Assembly: GCF_039523615.1 (NCBI RefSeq)
Contig: NZ_BAAAFQ010000001.1
Location: 248,001-312,000 of the forward strand
Reading direction: 5' to 3'
Origin: Psychrosphaera haliotis
GTDB lineage: Bacteria; Pseudomonadota; Gammaproteobacteria; Enterobacterales; Alteromonadaceae
DNA: 64,000 nt
Below, one piece after another: positions 44,677 through 54,178 of the stretch (positions within the stretch are counted from its first letter, which is position 1; each line of letters begins with the position of its first letter). A model generated the notes under the pieces. It was not told the origin of the DNA and did not search any database. It worked only from the letters and a program-made list of their open reading frames with translations. The position numbers were made by a program, and so were the translations under genes.

Positions 44677-45003
44677 CTAGTACTTTAGGCTAGCTACGTA
44701 AGTTTCAATTTCTATTTTCACTTCAGGCCAATGCGCCAAAATGTGTTCCTTTTTTACTTTCCCATTACCCTCTGTTTTTTCAAACTCTTCACAAATAGTT
44801 GCCATAAATCGAGCGCCGACCATTTTTGACATGGTTTTTACACTATGTGCATGTCTAACAGACGTTTCTAAATCAGCGCTGCGTAATTCAGTAATATAAA
44901 CCTGAGCTTCGCTGCAATAAGATTCTAAAGCGTCTATCAACATCACTTCTGGTAACCCTTCAAAGTTCATAATCAGATCATCAACACAAAATGTATTTTT
45001 CAT
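44677..45003 (-). CDS. Hpt-domain phosphotransfer protein
   Basis: The 108-residue all-helical protein has the phosphotransfer motif RHAHSVKTMSKMVGA. The phospho-accepting histidine is H53, with K56 three residues later. Stand-alone Hpt proteins shuttle phosphate from a hybrid kinase's receiver to a final response regulator. It sits 6 bases behind the response regulator gene, which it probably serves, and opposite the hybrid kinase gene. Confidence 0.9.
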   Translation of the reverse strand: MKNTFCVDDLIMNFEGLPEVMLIDALESYCSEAQVYITELRSADLETSVRHAHSVKTMSKMVGARFMATICEEFEKTEGNGKVKKEHILAHWPEVKIEIETYVASLKY

Positions 45004-45009
45004 ATTTCG

Positions 45010-45963
45010 CTACTTTTTTCTTTGAATGATAGGTTTAGTAAGTATGCCCATCCACGCAGTTCGTAAACTCTTACTAAACTGACCTTTACCCTGAAGGGCA
45101 AGTTTAGGCGTTGAGTACTTGTCAAAAGGTAGTTCTGAAATCATTTTTATTCGTTCTGAAAATGGTTTCCAGATTGCGAGGTCGGGATTTGATGCTTTTA
45201 TAGGTTTTATCGCATAGTTTAAGTCGTCCAAACACATTCTTATTTGTTTGATGTCTTCTTTTGCAGTTGGATATGTTTCTTTATCCGTCCTGTAAAAATG
45301 AAAATGGTTAAGTTGGAAGCATAAATCCTTTAACCTTCTATCTATTTGATGAAAACCAGTAGTTGCGTCAGATGGCCATTTAATAAATTGATTTACAGCC
45401 TCACTATCAGAGCTCTCTAACTGTTTTCTAACTTTAGTTTGCTCCGAAGGCTCATTCTTAACGACCGACGATTTAACTTTAACCTCTTTTGGAGGGTTTG
45501 CTTCGCGAAGTTTTTTATCTATTTCTTGAAAATGTTCGGCGGTATTGATGTTGGCCCTCTTGTTTAGATGATTCTGGACACGTTTTCTTAACTCTAGAGC
45601 AACAATAGGTTTAGCTATAATGTCGCTAACCTGGAACATTAAGCATTCCTTTACCGCCTCTTTATAGGTATTTCCAGAAAAAATTAACACAGGAATATCA
45701 TGATTGCCTTTGCATTCGCCTTTTCGAATTTGTTTTACTATTTCTAGGCCCGACCCATCAGGCAAATTTAGATCAATTATAGCTAATTCCATATCGTATC
45801 TTTGCAGCAATGTATCGGCTGTGCTTACTCTTGATGCTGTGTGGCACTCAACACCAGGTATAACTCTCAACGTTTCATTAAGGAATTGGCACATAAGATT
45901 AACGTCGTCCACTAACAAAATATGAACAGTTTTTACTTTCTGAACATTTCCTACTACAACCAT
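45010..45963 (-). CDS. Response regulator with unknown C-terminal domain
   Basis: The 317-residue protein has an N-terminal receiver domain (about 12-130) with the VDD acidic pair, the phospho-acceptor D64 in IIDLNLPDGSG, FSG and K118 in AKPI, so it should accept phosphate. A charged linker (about 135-185) follows. The C-terminal region (about 190-317), helical with FHFYRTDKETYP and LDDLNYAIKPI, belongs to no domain I recognise; no HTH, GGDEF, EAL or PilZ motif is visible. It is divergent from the hybrid kinase gene and co-oriented with hpt. Confidence 0.9.
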   Translation of the reverse strand: MVVVGNVQKVKTVHILLVDDVNLMCQFLNETLRVIPGVECHTASRVSTADTLLQRYDMELAIIDLNLPDGSGLEIVKQIRKGECKGNHDIPVLIFSGNTYKEAVKECLMFQVSDIIAKPIVALELRKRVQNHLNKRANINTAEHFQEIDKKLREANPPKEVKVKSSVVKNEPSEQTKVRKQLESSDSEAVNQFIKWPSDATTGFHQIDRRLKDLCFQLNHFHFYRTDKETYPTAKEDIKQIRMCLDDLNYAIKPIKASNPDLAIWKPFSERIKMISELPFDKYSTPKLALQGKGQFSKSLRTAWMGILTKPIIQRKK

Positions 45964-46121
45964 ATTTTAATGAACTCCATATTCCAAACAGTGACTAAAG
46001 CGTAAGTTCAACCACATTGTTTCTATTAGAATATTTATAGTCTATAAATTAAATAATTACCTATACTAAGTTATGAAACAAAATCTAATTTTTAAAAAAT
46101 TAACAATGAGAACTTTCCTAC

Positions 46122-48536
46122 ATGATTATTATTGCCACATTTTGCCTTGTTGCAGCATTGTTAGCCGGCGTAGGTATAGGGTTATTGCTTAATAAAAAAG
46201 TAGGTGTAAATTTTAGCAACGACAACAGATCAAAAGACACTGATAAAAATAGCTCGAATAGTACAGCTGAAAACAACCAGTACTTTAATTTCTCTAACCG
46301 AACCTTTTTACTATTAGCAAACTCATTACCTACTTACCTAGTCATTATTAAAAATGATGGCACCGTACTATTTGTAAATGAGACGTTTAAAACATTTATT
46401 GGGGATAATCTACCTACATTTAAAATTAACTGGCTTTCTTTTGTTTCAAAAAACGACGTTGATAGAGTTAAAACTAAATGGCGTAGCGCGGTCAAAAGCA
46501 ACCAATCAATTAGTTTTGAGTACCGGTTTGATGACGGCAAGGGACTAATTCAGCATATTGAAACCTTTCTAACTCCAATTACCAATCCAAACAGCGGTGA
46601 AATAGTTTGGTTCGCTAGCTCTATCAACAATTCAAAGTTAGAAGACTTTAAGAATCAATTAGAGCAGCTTGCCGCCAAAAGAGAGGGTATTTTACAAAAC
46701 ATGGAAGACGGTTTTATTAGTGTAACTGAGGATTTGTTTGTAGATTACGTTAATTTTAGAGCCGAGATCATGCTTCAACTTCCACAAAACTGTATTGGAA
46801 TGAAATTAAAAGAAACAACGCGGTTCTTTGAGGAGCCGGATATACTAGCGCATATAAAATACGCGTTAAATAATACATCAAGTGATAACTTTGAATTTTC
46901 TTACAAAGGCTGCGATTACTTTATTCGGATATACCCTACTGCAACAGGGCTAAGTTTCTACTTTCAAGATATCACATCTGAGAAGTCTTCTAGAAACGAG
47001 TTAAAACTATTAAGAACGGCTATAGACAAAGCCAATGATGTCGTATTGATAACGACAGCAGAACTAGAAAAGCCAGGACCTACTGTCGTCTATGCAAATG
47101 AGGCTTTTGAGCGAGTCACTGGATATAGTCGCCAAGATATAATTGGCCAGAGTCCACGTTTGCTGCAAGGTAAAGAAACTGAACGAAAGAACTTAGATGT
47201 ATTAAAAAATGCATTACAGTCTTCAGAACCTGTTCGTGTTTTGTTAACAAACTATTCAAAAGACGGACAGGCTTATTTTAATGAGGTAGATATCTCGCCG
47301 ATTATAGACAAAAGCGGAGTGACTACCCATTTTGTAGCGATTGAGCGCGATATTAGTAAACAAAAAGAACAAGAAGATTTGGCTTTTAGAGCTCACAAAA
47401 TGGACTCTATTGGCTTGGTTACTGGCGGAGTAGCTCACGATTTCAATAACTTATTAACAATTATATTAGGTAATTGTGAAATCCTTTCTAGCCAATTAGA
47501 AAACCAAAACGAAAATAAAAGTCAAGAATATTTACATGCTATATCGGATGCTACTCGACAAGGCGTATCACTTACGCGAAGCCTATTAGCTTTCTCTAAA
47601 AGGCAGCCTTTTAATAAAAACACTGTTGTAATTGATAATATTTTAACGTCTGTAATCCCTCTTATTAAAACCGCACTTGGCGCACAGTTTGAGTTTACTC
47701 TTAGTGATGAATGTAGTAACCGCAAATTGGCTGGTGATCATGCCCAATTAGAAAGCATGTTTTTGAATATGGCTATAAATGCTCGTGACGCTATGGATTG
47801 CAAAGGTTCATTTTCAATCTCTATTAAAGATAAAGTAGTTAAAGAAGCAGACAAGCTTAGCCAATACTTAAACCCTGCCAATTACACACTTATTCAGTTT
47901 AAAGACTCGGGTAAAGGTATGACACCTGAAGTAATAGATAAAATATTCGATCCCTTCTTTAGCACTAAAGCATTAACAAAAGGTACAGGCTTAGGCTTGA
48001 GTATGATTTATAGTTACGTGGATCAGTGCTCTGGTTATATAGCTGTAGAGTCAAAAATTAACCAAGGTACAACATTTAACGTTTATTTACCGGCAGGTAA
48101 CACTGTTGAAAATGATCAGGATAAACAGCAGAAACTAATACAAGAGCAGGACTTAGTAACTGATTTCACGGGTAAAACAGTACTAATAACTGAAGATACT
48201 CAAATGGTGGCGAAAGTTGCCTGCCACATATTCAATGAACTTGGTTTTAACGTATTGTTGGCAACAGATGGCTTAGAAGCGTTAGACTTGTTTGAAGAGA
48301 ACCCTCAGATAGACCTCTTATTCACTGATATTATTTTACCCAATGGTCTCACTGGAAAGGATGTTGCTAATAGAATCAAAGAGTCGGTACCAACTTTGCC
48401 TGTCATATTTACTTCAGGTTTCACAGACGGCAAATTGAAACATGATGATTATCAAACTACAAATACAGAATTTCTTCAAAAACCTTATACAAAGAAAGCT
48501 CTCGTTGAAACGGTTAACTTAATTACATTTTCCTAA
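46122..48536 (+). CDS. Hybrid histidine kinase with three PAS-like domains
   Basis: The 804-residue protein has one N-terminal membrane segment (about 2-22) and a short linker. PAS-like domains follow at about 65-175, 185-290 and 295-415. HisKA comes next, with H439 in GGVAHDFNNLL. HATPase_c has the glycine-rich DSGKGM and GTGLGLSM motifs. A C-terminal receiver (about 683-800) has D736 and K787. The third PAS resembles the LOV layout (GQSPRLLQG, NYSKDGQAYFN) but lacks the photoactive cysteine. A hybrid kinase needs an Hpt partner, and one lies just across the divergent region. The signal is unknown. Confidence 0.93.
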   Translation: MIIIATFCLVAALLAGVGIGLLLNKKVGVNFSNDNRSKDTDKNSSNSTAENNQYFNFSNRTFLLLANSLPTYLVIIKNDGTVLFVNETFKTFIGDNLPTFKINWLSFVSKNDVDRVKTKWRSAVKSNQSISFEYRFDDGKGLIQHIETFLTPITNPNSGEIVWFASSINNSKLEDFKNQLEQLAAKREGILQNMEDGFISVTEDLFVDYVNFRAEIMLQLPQNCIGMKLKETTRFFEEPDILAHIKYALNNTSSDNFEFSYKGCDYFIRIYPTATGLSFYFQDITSEKSSRNELKLLRTAIDKANDVVLITTAELEKPGPTVVYANEAFERVTGYSRQDIIGQSPRLLQGKETERKNLDVLKNALQSSEPVRVLLTNYSKDGQAYFNEVDISPIIDKSGVTTHFVAIERDISKQKEQEDLAFRAHKMDSIGLVTGGVAHDFNNLLTIILGNCEILSSQLENQNENKSQEYLHAISDATRQGVSLTRSLLAFSKRQPFNKNTVVIDNILTSVIPLIKTALGAQFEFTLSDECSNRKLAGDHAQLESMFLNMAINARDAMDCKGSFSISIKDKVVKEADKLSQYLNPANYTLIQFKDSGKGMTPEVIDKIFDPFFSTKALTKGTGLGLSMIYSYVDQCSGYIAVESKINQGTTFNVYLPAGNTVENDQDKQQKLIQEQDLVTDFTGKTVLITEDTQMVAKVACHIFNELGFNVLLATDGLEALDLFEENPQIDLLFTDIILPNGLTGKDVANRIKESVPTLPVIFTSGFTDGKLKHDDYQTTNTEFLQKPYTKKALVETVNLITFS

Positions 48537-48667
48537 ACGACTTAACTTTGCCGTTTTGTTGCTCACCGCAATTTACAACCTACTATCCATTATTTGTGTA
48601 GAATATTTTACTATAACTTAGACGTCATTTTCTCTTATAGAATAAAATATAATAAATTGAGACCAAA

Positions 48668-51025
48668 ATGAAGAAAGGATTTACCACTCAGGTAGCAGTG
48701 CTCTTTCTGTGCACCTCTGCTTTTTCTAATGCAAAAGTAGACCAAACGGACTTGCAACACATTACTTCTGATTTAGTTGCACCTACTGAAATTCCACGTA
48801 TCCATAAACCTATCACTATTGATGGCCATATAAACGAAGCTATATGGACAAAAGCACGTCGCTTTTTAGTGAATAATGTTACGTTTCCCCATGAAAATAT
48901 ACCGTCTCCTGTTCAAACAGAAGCGTTTATGATGGAAGATGGTGAAAACCTATATGTTGCTTTTAAAGCTTATGATCCTGAACCTCATAAAATCCGCGCT
49001 TTTTTAAGTGACCGTGACAAAAACTGGAATGATGATTTAGTCGGGCTAAAAATAGATAGTTTTAACGACGATACCCTAGCCTATCAGTTTTTTATTAACC
49101 CTTTAGGTACTCAAACAGACTCTATAGAAAACGCACTTACTGGCCGTGAGAGTTCGTCTTGGAACGGTATATGGGATTCTGCAGGTAAGATTACAGAGTT
49201 TGGTTATACGGTAGAAATTGCAATCCCGTTAAGAATTTTAAACTTCAATGACCGCCTCGATATTCAGCAATGGGGTTATGAACTCGTTAGGTTTTACCCT
49301 AGAGATGAACGTTTAAGATTATCAAACGCAAAAATGGATCAAGGCCAGGATTGTTGGGTTTGTCAAATGCCTACACTGCAAGGGTTCAGAGGTGCCAAAC
49401 AAGGAAATAACTTAACGGTAGTACCGACGTTAGTTAGTGGACAAACACAAACCAGAGAAATTAATACAACAAACAACCAAACAACCATTGAAGACTGGGA
49501 AGACGAATCTAATACCGATGTTGGATTAGACTTTAAATGGGGTATAACACCCGATGTGACTTTAAACGCCACACTAAACCCAGACTTTTCCCAAGTAGAA
49601 GCGGATTCAGGACAACTAAATGTTAACAATACATTTGCTTTATTTACGCCAGAAAAACGTTCCTTCTTTTTAGCCAACGAAGATTACTTTAGTACTCCAT
49701 TAAGCCTTATTTATACTCGTAATATACAAGACCCTGACTATGGCGCCAAAGTAACAGGTAAAATGGGCGATCATTCGTTCGGTGGTTTTGTTGCCAATGA
49801 CAAAACATCACTATTTTTACTTCCTGGTAATTTAGGCTCCAATGTTTATGAAGTAGATGAAAAAACAACAAATGGTGCGTTACGATATAGTTACTCTGTA
49901 AATGATGACTTAAAAATGGGCGCAACAACAACCATTCGTAAAAATAGTGAATATCATAACTATTTAACGAGCTTAGATACCCGTTATCAACCAAACCAAA
50001 ATAATCGCGTCAACATACAAGTATTATCTTCAGATACATATTTAGCTCAAAGTTACATAGATGATATAAAAAACTCTGGTGACTATAGCTCAGAGCAAGA
50101 GTTAAGAGCTGACAAGATTAACGGCACCGATACAGCGTATAGAATCCATTATAACCATACCAACCGTGATTGGTTTTTTGATATGACACACATGAATATT
50201 GGTGAAAGCTTTAGGGCCGACTTAGCTTTCTTTAATAATACTGATCATAAAAAGACAGTTATTGGCGGTGGCCATATTTGGCGTGGTAACGATGAGGATT
50301 GGTGGACTAGGGTTCAATTGTCTGGCGATGTAGATTGGACACATAACCAACGCGGTGAAAAAATTGAGCAAGAAGCAGAGATGTATTTGAACGTTAATGG
50401 TCCTATGCAATCATTTTTACGCCATGGGATAGCAGCTCGCACTAAAGTTGGCAATCGAATTGATGAAACAACGTTAGCAATAGATGGAAATACAGAAGAG
50501 TTTGATGAGGTTTCATTTAGCTCTTGGATGGAGTTTAAGCCTACGTCGCATATCTGGCTAGGTAATTACCTTAGACTAGGTACAGGTATCGATTATAGTA
50601 ACTCGAGACTAAGTGATGTATTTGTTTGGGAGCCTAAAATCACATGGCACGCCAATAAACACTTAGAAACGAAACTAGCGTTAAAACTATCAAACATGAA
50701 GTATAAAGGCGATGATATTTATACTGCTAACTTAATTGATTTGAGGTTAAGTTATCAGTTTAATATACGAAGTTTTTTACGGCTATCTGTAGTAGGTTAT
50801 GACATTGAAAGAACGCTTGAAAACTATTTACCAGAAGTCAGAGATGACTTTAATTCAAATTACAAAAGTGTTTCTGCACAGTTATTATTTTCGTACAAGG
50901 TCAATCCACAAACATTATTTTTTGTAGGCTATTCCGATGGCGGTTATCAAGATGATGATTTGAGTAAAGTTACAAAAAATACCAGAAGTGTATTCTTAAA
51001 AATGAGCTATGCATGGATTATGTAA
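48668..51025 (+). CDS. DUF5916 outer-membrane protein with carbohydrate-binding-9-like domain
   Basis: The 785-residue protein has a signal peptide (cut near SNA, residue 22). A CBM9-like DOMON-type domain follows (about 35-225, with KPITIDGHINEAIW, LYVAFKAYDPEP, YTVEIAIPLRIL). A C-terminal region (about 235-785) consists of alternating amphipathic beta-strands ending in an aromatic residue pattern (LKMSYAWIM), which suggests an outer-membrane beta-barrel of the DUF5916 family. The substrate or role is unknown. The gene starts 131 bases after the hybrid kinase gene on the same strand. Confidence 0.87.
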   Translation: MKKGFTTQVAVLFLCTSAFSNAKVDQTDLQHITSDLVAPTEIPRIHKPITIDGHINEAIWTKARRFLVNNVTFPHENIPSPVQTEAFMMEDGENLYVAFKAYDPEPHKIRAFLSDRDKNWNDDLVGLKIDSFNDDTLAYQFFINPLGTQTDSIENALTGRESSSWNGIWDSAGKITEFGYTVEIAIPLRILNFNDRLDIQQWGYELVRFYPRDERLRLSNAKMDQGQDCWVCQMPTLQGFRGAKQGNNLTVVPTLVSGQTQTREINTTNNQTTIEDWEDESNTDVGLDFKWGITPDVTLNATLNPDFSQVEADSGQLNVNNTFALFTPEKRSFFLANEDYFSTPLSLIYTRNIQDPDYGAKVTGKMGDHSFGGFVANDKTSLFLLPGNLGSNVYEVDEKTTNGALRYSYSVNDDLKMGATTTIRKNSEYHNYLTSLDTRYQPNQNNRVNIQVLSSDTYLAQSYIDDIKNSGDYSSEQELRADKINGTDTAYRIHYNHTNRDWFFDMTHMNIGESFRADLAFFNNTDHKKTVIGGGHIWRGNDEDWWTRVQLSGDVDWTHNQRGEKIEQEAEMYLNVNGPMQSFLRHGIAARTKVGNRIDETTLAIDGNTEEFDEVSFSSWMEFKPTSHIWLGNYLRLGTGIDYSNSRLSDVFVWEPKITWHANKHLETKLALKLSNMKYKGDDIYTANLIDLRLSYQFNIRSFLRLSVVGYDIERTLENYLPEVRDDFNSNYKSVSAQLLFSYKVNPQTLFFVGYSDGGYQDDDLSKVTKNTRSVFLKMSYAWIM

Positions 51026-51056
51026 ACGCTTAATTAATGTACCACCTAGTATAAGT

Positions 51057-51089
51057 AAAAAGCTCTTAATATGTTTAAGAGCTTTTTTA
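51057..51089. terminator. Bidirectional terminator between DUF5916 and gst genes
   Basis: AGCTCTTAA (51061-51069) pairs with TTAAGAGCT (51075-51083) over TATGT. A-run and T-run flanks serve both convergent genes. Confidence 0.9.
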
Positions 51090-51094
51090 TGCCT

Positions 51095-51676
51095 CTATTC
51101 TACTGGGCTTGTTTCTGAAACACCTAATTGACTTTGATTACGTTCTATAAATTCTAGAATGTTCTTCTGTTTAGAGAAGTCATATAAGTTCCTAAATCCA
51201 GCCCATTCAATTAATACTAACAAACTAATGGTTACATAGTTCCATTCAGCTAGACCACCCTCTCCTAGCTTGCTATCAAAATAAGAAAACGTTGCTTCGC
51301 TTCGTTCTCTCTGGATATTAAAATACAGCTTATCTTCGCTTGTATCTACCGCAGATCGTTTTAAAATCATCATATTAACAAGAGAGTCGTTACAACTATT
51401 AATTAGTGCTAAGTCATTCTTTTCTTGCCAATTAAGTGGGGCAAGATCTAATACTTCTTGTACATATTCAAAAGCTAAGTTTGAATCCAATAATAACGGT
51501 AAGTTAGTATTATCGGTGTCTTCAAACATAGGTATTTTTAACGTTGGGTTCACGCTTTTAAGCTTTTCCCTGTCGCTACCAAATATATTTGTATTCTCAA
51601 AATCGTAGGGCGTAGACGCCAGTAGAATACGAAGTCTCCTAACGTAAGGAGAAGTTAACGATCCATATATTTTCAT
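51095..51676 (-). CDS. Glutathione S-transferase-like protein
   Basis: The 193-residue protein has a thioredoxin-like N-terminal domain (MKIYGSLTSPYVRRLRILLA, then KIPMFEDTD with the cis-proline and LLLDSNLAFEYV with a glutathione-binding Ser) and an all-helical C-terminal domain. It conforms to short GST-like proteins of proteobacteria. Its substrate is unknown. It is the last gene of nif3-cmoM-gst, 8 bases after cmoM. Confidence 0.88.
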   Translation of the reverse strand: MKIYGSLTSPYVRRLRILLASTPYDFENTNIFGSDREKLKSVNPTLKIPMFEDTDNTNLPLLLDSNLAFEYVQEVLDLAPLNWQEKNDLALINSCNDSLVNMMILKRSAVDTSEDKLYFNIQRERSEATFSYFDSKLGEGGLAEWNYVTISLLVLIEWAGFRNLYDFSKQKNILEFIERNQSQLGVSETSPVE

Positions 51677-51684
51677 TTTATTTC

Positions 51685-52461
51685 CTATACTTTAGTTAAA
51701 ATGAGATGCATATAACGCCCAATTTCAGTATATGGGGCTAACTGACTGTACTTTAGCTCCATATCTAATATGTTATCAACATCACTTTCCCATTTATTAA
51801 CATCTCTTATGTAGTCATGGAACACTCGAACACCAGATTTGATTGCAATAGTAAGCTTTTCTTCTGATACCCACTGGTATACATCTGCAGGTTCTAATGC
51901 AGACTGAGGGTTTAACTTTACAACCCTCTTCGCCTTCATACCCGCTCTTATGTAGTCAAAATTCCCATACACCAGATTACTCAACGTTTGACCTATTTTG
52001 TTATAGAACATAAAAGAAATAGCGCCACTAGGTTTACATAAGGCATTAAGAATTGAAAACGCTTCTCTTGGTTTTTCTAACCACTCAAATACCGCATGGC
52101 AAAGTACTAAGTCATATTTTTCATTAAGGTTTTCTGATAACTCTTGTAACGGAAGACACTTAAAATTGATATTTTCTAGTTCTTTTTCCTGCGTAGCCTG
52201 TTTGGCTATAGTTAACATTTCCTCTGATATGTCGGTTAACGTCACGTCATGGCCAAGCTCTGCGAGTCTAATTGCAAGTTGTCCTTGCCCACCACCCACA
52301 TCAAGAACAGAAAGTGTTTTTCCAGAATCTAGGTTAAAGTCAATATACTGTTTTAAGTCTCTAGTTAGTACTGCCTCTCTAACTCTGCCTTTACTAGTTC
52401 CGTATATGTTCTTCCTAAAAGTGCCTTTTCTATCATCAAAGTTTTGGTCTGTAGTTGTCAT
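51685..52461 (-). CDS. cmoM: tRNA 5-carboxymethoxyuridine methyltransferase
   Basis: The 258-residue SAM methyltransferase has NFDDRKGTFRKNIYGTSKGRVREA at the N-terminus, the SAM motif VLDVGGGQGQLA, CHAVFEWL, NFDYIRAGM and GVRVFHDYIRD, all typical of CmoM (SmtA). It completes mcmo5U in position 34 of certain tRNAs. It ends 8 bases before gst and starts 1 base after the nif3-like gene. Confidence 0.95.
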   Translation of the reverse strand: MTTTDQNFDDRKGTFRKNIYGTSKGRVREAVLTRDLKQYIDFNLDSGKTLSVLDVGGGQGQLAIRLAELGHDVTLTDISEEMLTIAKQATQEKELENINFKCLPLQELSENLNEKYDLVLCHAVFEWLEKPREAFSILNALCKPSGAISFMFYNKIGQTLSNLVYGNFDYIRAGMKAKRVVKLNPQSALEPADVYQWVSEEKLTIAIKSGVRVFHDYIRDVNKWESDVDNILDMELKYSQLAPYTEIGRYMHLILTKV

Positions 52462-52462
52462 A

Positions 52463-53224
52463 TTAAACCGGATTGTGAATATCTATAAATGAAACATCGA
52501 GGTTGAAGTGCTCTTCTAAATGCTCACCTAAACTTTGTACACCGTAACGCTCGGTAGCATGATGACCTGCTGCAAAAAAATCGATATTTTGCTCTCGAGA
52601 ACTGTGAATAGTTTGTTCTGATGCTTCACCTGTAATAAATGCGTCAAGTCCAGCATGTGCGACCACATCTATATAACTTTGCCCACCTCCTGTGCACCAG
52701 GCTACAGTTCTAATATCTTCATCTCTTACTGCATTAACTAATGGCTCACGCAATAAGTTCAGTTTTATTAGTTTAGCTAACTTGTTGGCTGTTGTGCCTG
52801 TGGGTAACTCGCCTTGCATTACTATCCCTTTCGGCTTTATCCCTGGAAATGGTTTAACATTTGTAATATTTAGTTTTTTAGCGAGCTGTATATTGTTGCC
52901 AAATTCAAAATGAACATCTATTGGCAAATGATAGGCTACTAAATTAATGTCATGTTTAAGTAGCTTTGCAATACGCCTTTTTTTCATGCCTGTTATCGGG
53001 TCAGATTCACCTTTCCAGAAATAACCATGATGCACTAATATCGCATCAGCCTTATTTTCAATTGCAGCATCTATTAATGCTTCCGAAGCAGTCACCCCGA
53101 TTACTATTTTTTTTATTTTGGAGCAACCTTCTACTTGAAGTCCATTCGGGCAAAAATCTTTTATATTATTAGAATCAAGCAGTTCATCTAAATAGGAAAT
53201 CAATTGGTTTACTTCTACAGACAT
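52463..53224 (-). CDS. ybgI: Nif3-like dinuclear metal centre protein (YbgI)
   Basis: The 253-residue protein has the metal-binding LVHHGYFWKGE, CPNGLQVEG at the N-terminus, and GHHATERYGVQ near the C-terminus, the pattern of NIF3/YbgI hexamers. The biochemical role is not settled. I chose the ATG at 53224 because GGAGAG precedes it and it matches E. coli YbgI; the frame extends a further seven residues upstream. First gene of the nif3-cmoM-gst operon. Confidence 0.94.
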   Translation of the reverse strand: MSVEVNQLISYLDELLDSNNIKDFCPNGLQVEGCSKIKKIVIGVTASEALIDAAIENKADAILVHHGYFWKGESDPITGMKKRRIAKLLKHDINLVAYHLPIDVHFEFGNNIQLAKKLNITNVKPFPGIKPKGIVMQGELPTGTTANKLAKLIKLNLLREPLVNAVRDEDIRTVAWCTGGGQSYIDVVAHAGLDAFITGEASEQTIHSSREQNIDFFAAGHHATERYGVQSLGEHLEEHFNLDVSFIDIHNPV

Positions 53225-53410
53225 AAAATCTCTCCAAAAAAACAATACTCCAATATTCTACGCACTTTTATTTATATTGTGCACTTTGACGAGCATTTAA
53301 GGCGAAAAACGTTCTTTTATAGTCTAATTTCTCTGTAAAGTTGAAATTTACCTTGAAAGTTTGTATAAATAAACTTCATCTTTTTTAAAATAATTATTTA
53401 GGTAAATATA

Positions 53411-53782
53411 ATGAGTAAACTAGACAAAGATCAGGTCTTGTCTGACTTCACAGCAGCTTACGTAGCTAAAAATGGAAAAGAGCCATCAGTTGAAGTAAAG
53501 AGTGGTTGGTACAGCATCGATGGCGGTAAAAACGTTCGACTAGCTGCTATTGAAGAGATGACTCAAGAATTGTCTGGTTCAGCTCCATCGGCAAAAGCGG
53601 CAGAGCCAGCAAAGGCAAAAAAATCAGTTAAAAAAGCAGCGCCAGCAAGTAAAGTTGCAGAAGCAAAGTCTGCGGGCTTTAAAGTTGTTAAAAAAGGCGA
53701 CGGATATAACCCAGCAAACTTCTGGTTAGACTATTTAGCATCACTTAATAGTGACAGTCGTACACCACAAGGTTTCTACTAA
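53411..53782 (+). CDS. SyrB-like small protein with Lys/Ala-rich linker
   Basis: The 123-residue protein has a conserved N-terminal part (VAKNGKEPSVEVKSGWYSIDGGKNVRLAAIEEM), an Ala/Lys-rich central linker (about 58-88, histone H1-like AKKSVKKAAP), and a short conserved C-terminus (NPANFWLDYLASLN). The N-terminal pattern is like proteins annotated as SyrB-like regulators. Function is unknown; a nucleic-acid-associated role is suggested only by the basic linker. Monocistronic, ending in a strong terminator. Confidence 0.75.
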   Translation: MSKLDKDQVLSDFTAAYVAKNGKEPSVEVKSGWYSIDGGKNVRLAAIEEMTQELSGSAPSAKAAEPAKAKKSVKKAAPASKVAEAKSAGFKVVKKGDGYNPANFWLDYLASLNSDSRTPQGFY

Positions 53783-53814
53783 AGCTTATTCTATAAATAA
53801 TGTTTTAATAGAAT

Positions 53815-53846
53815 AAAAAAAACCAGCTTAAAGGCTGGTTTTTTTA
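53815..53846. terminator. Bidirectional terminator between SyrB-like gene and ihfA
   Basis: AACCAGC (53821-53827) pairs with GCTGGTT (53834-53840), with A-run and T-run flanks. It serves the SyrB-like gene and the convergent ihfA. Confidence 0.9.
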
Positions 53847-53862
53847 TACTTTAATTTTGAGT

Positions 53863-54174
53863 CTACTTTTCCTGCTTTACTAGTTCAGCAGTGCCAACTT
53901 CAACTCTAGCCTTTAGCTTTTGACCAGGTCTAAAAGTCACAACTCGACGAGCAGAGATTGGAATATCTTCTCCCGTTTTTGGATTTCTACCTGGGCGTGA
54001 TTTTTTCTCACGCAGCTCAAAGTTACCAAAGCCAGAAAGCTTAACTTGTTGGCCACTTTCTAAGGTTGAACGAATTTTTTCAAAAAACTCTTCAACTAAA
54101 CCTTTTGAGTCGGCCTTATTAAGACCTACTTTTTCAAACAACTGTTCTGCTATTTCTGCTTTGGTTAATGCCAT
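53863..54174 (-). CDS. ihfA: Integration host factor alpha subunit
   Basis: The 103-residue HU-family protein has MALTKAEIAEQLFEKVGLNK, the KLSGFGNFELREKKSRPGRNPKTGEDI arm with the DNA-intercalating proline, and VTFRPGQKLKARVE. With IhfB it bends DNA sharply at specific sites. Its position directly behind pheT is conserved with E. coli. Confidence 0.97.
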   Translation of the reverse strand: MALTKAEIAEQLFEKVGLNKADSKGLVEEFFEKIRSTLESGQQVKLSGFGNFELREKKSRPGRNPKTGEDIPISARRVVTFRPGQKLKARVEVGTAELVKQEK

Positions 54175-54178
54175 AGTT

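Noticed and set aside
46122..48536. LOV blue-light domain in the third PAS of the hybrid kinase
   Set aside because: The layout GQSPRLLQG and NYSKDGQAYFN follows LOV domains, but the photoactive cysteine (normally NCRFLQ) is replaced by proline, so flavin photochemistry is unlikely.
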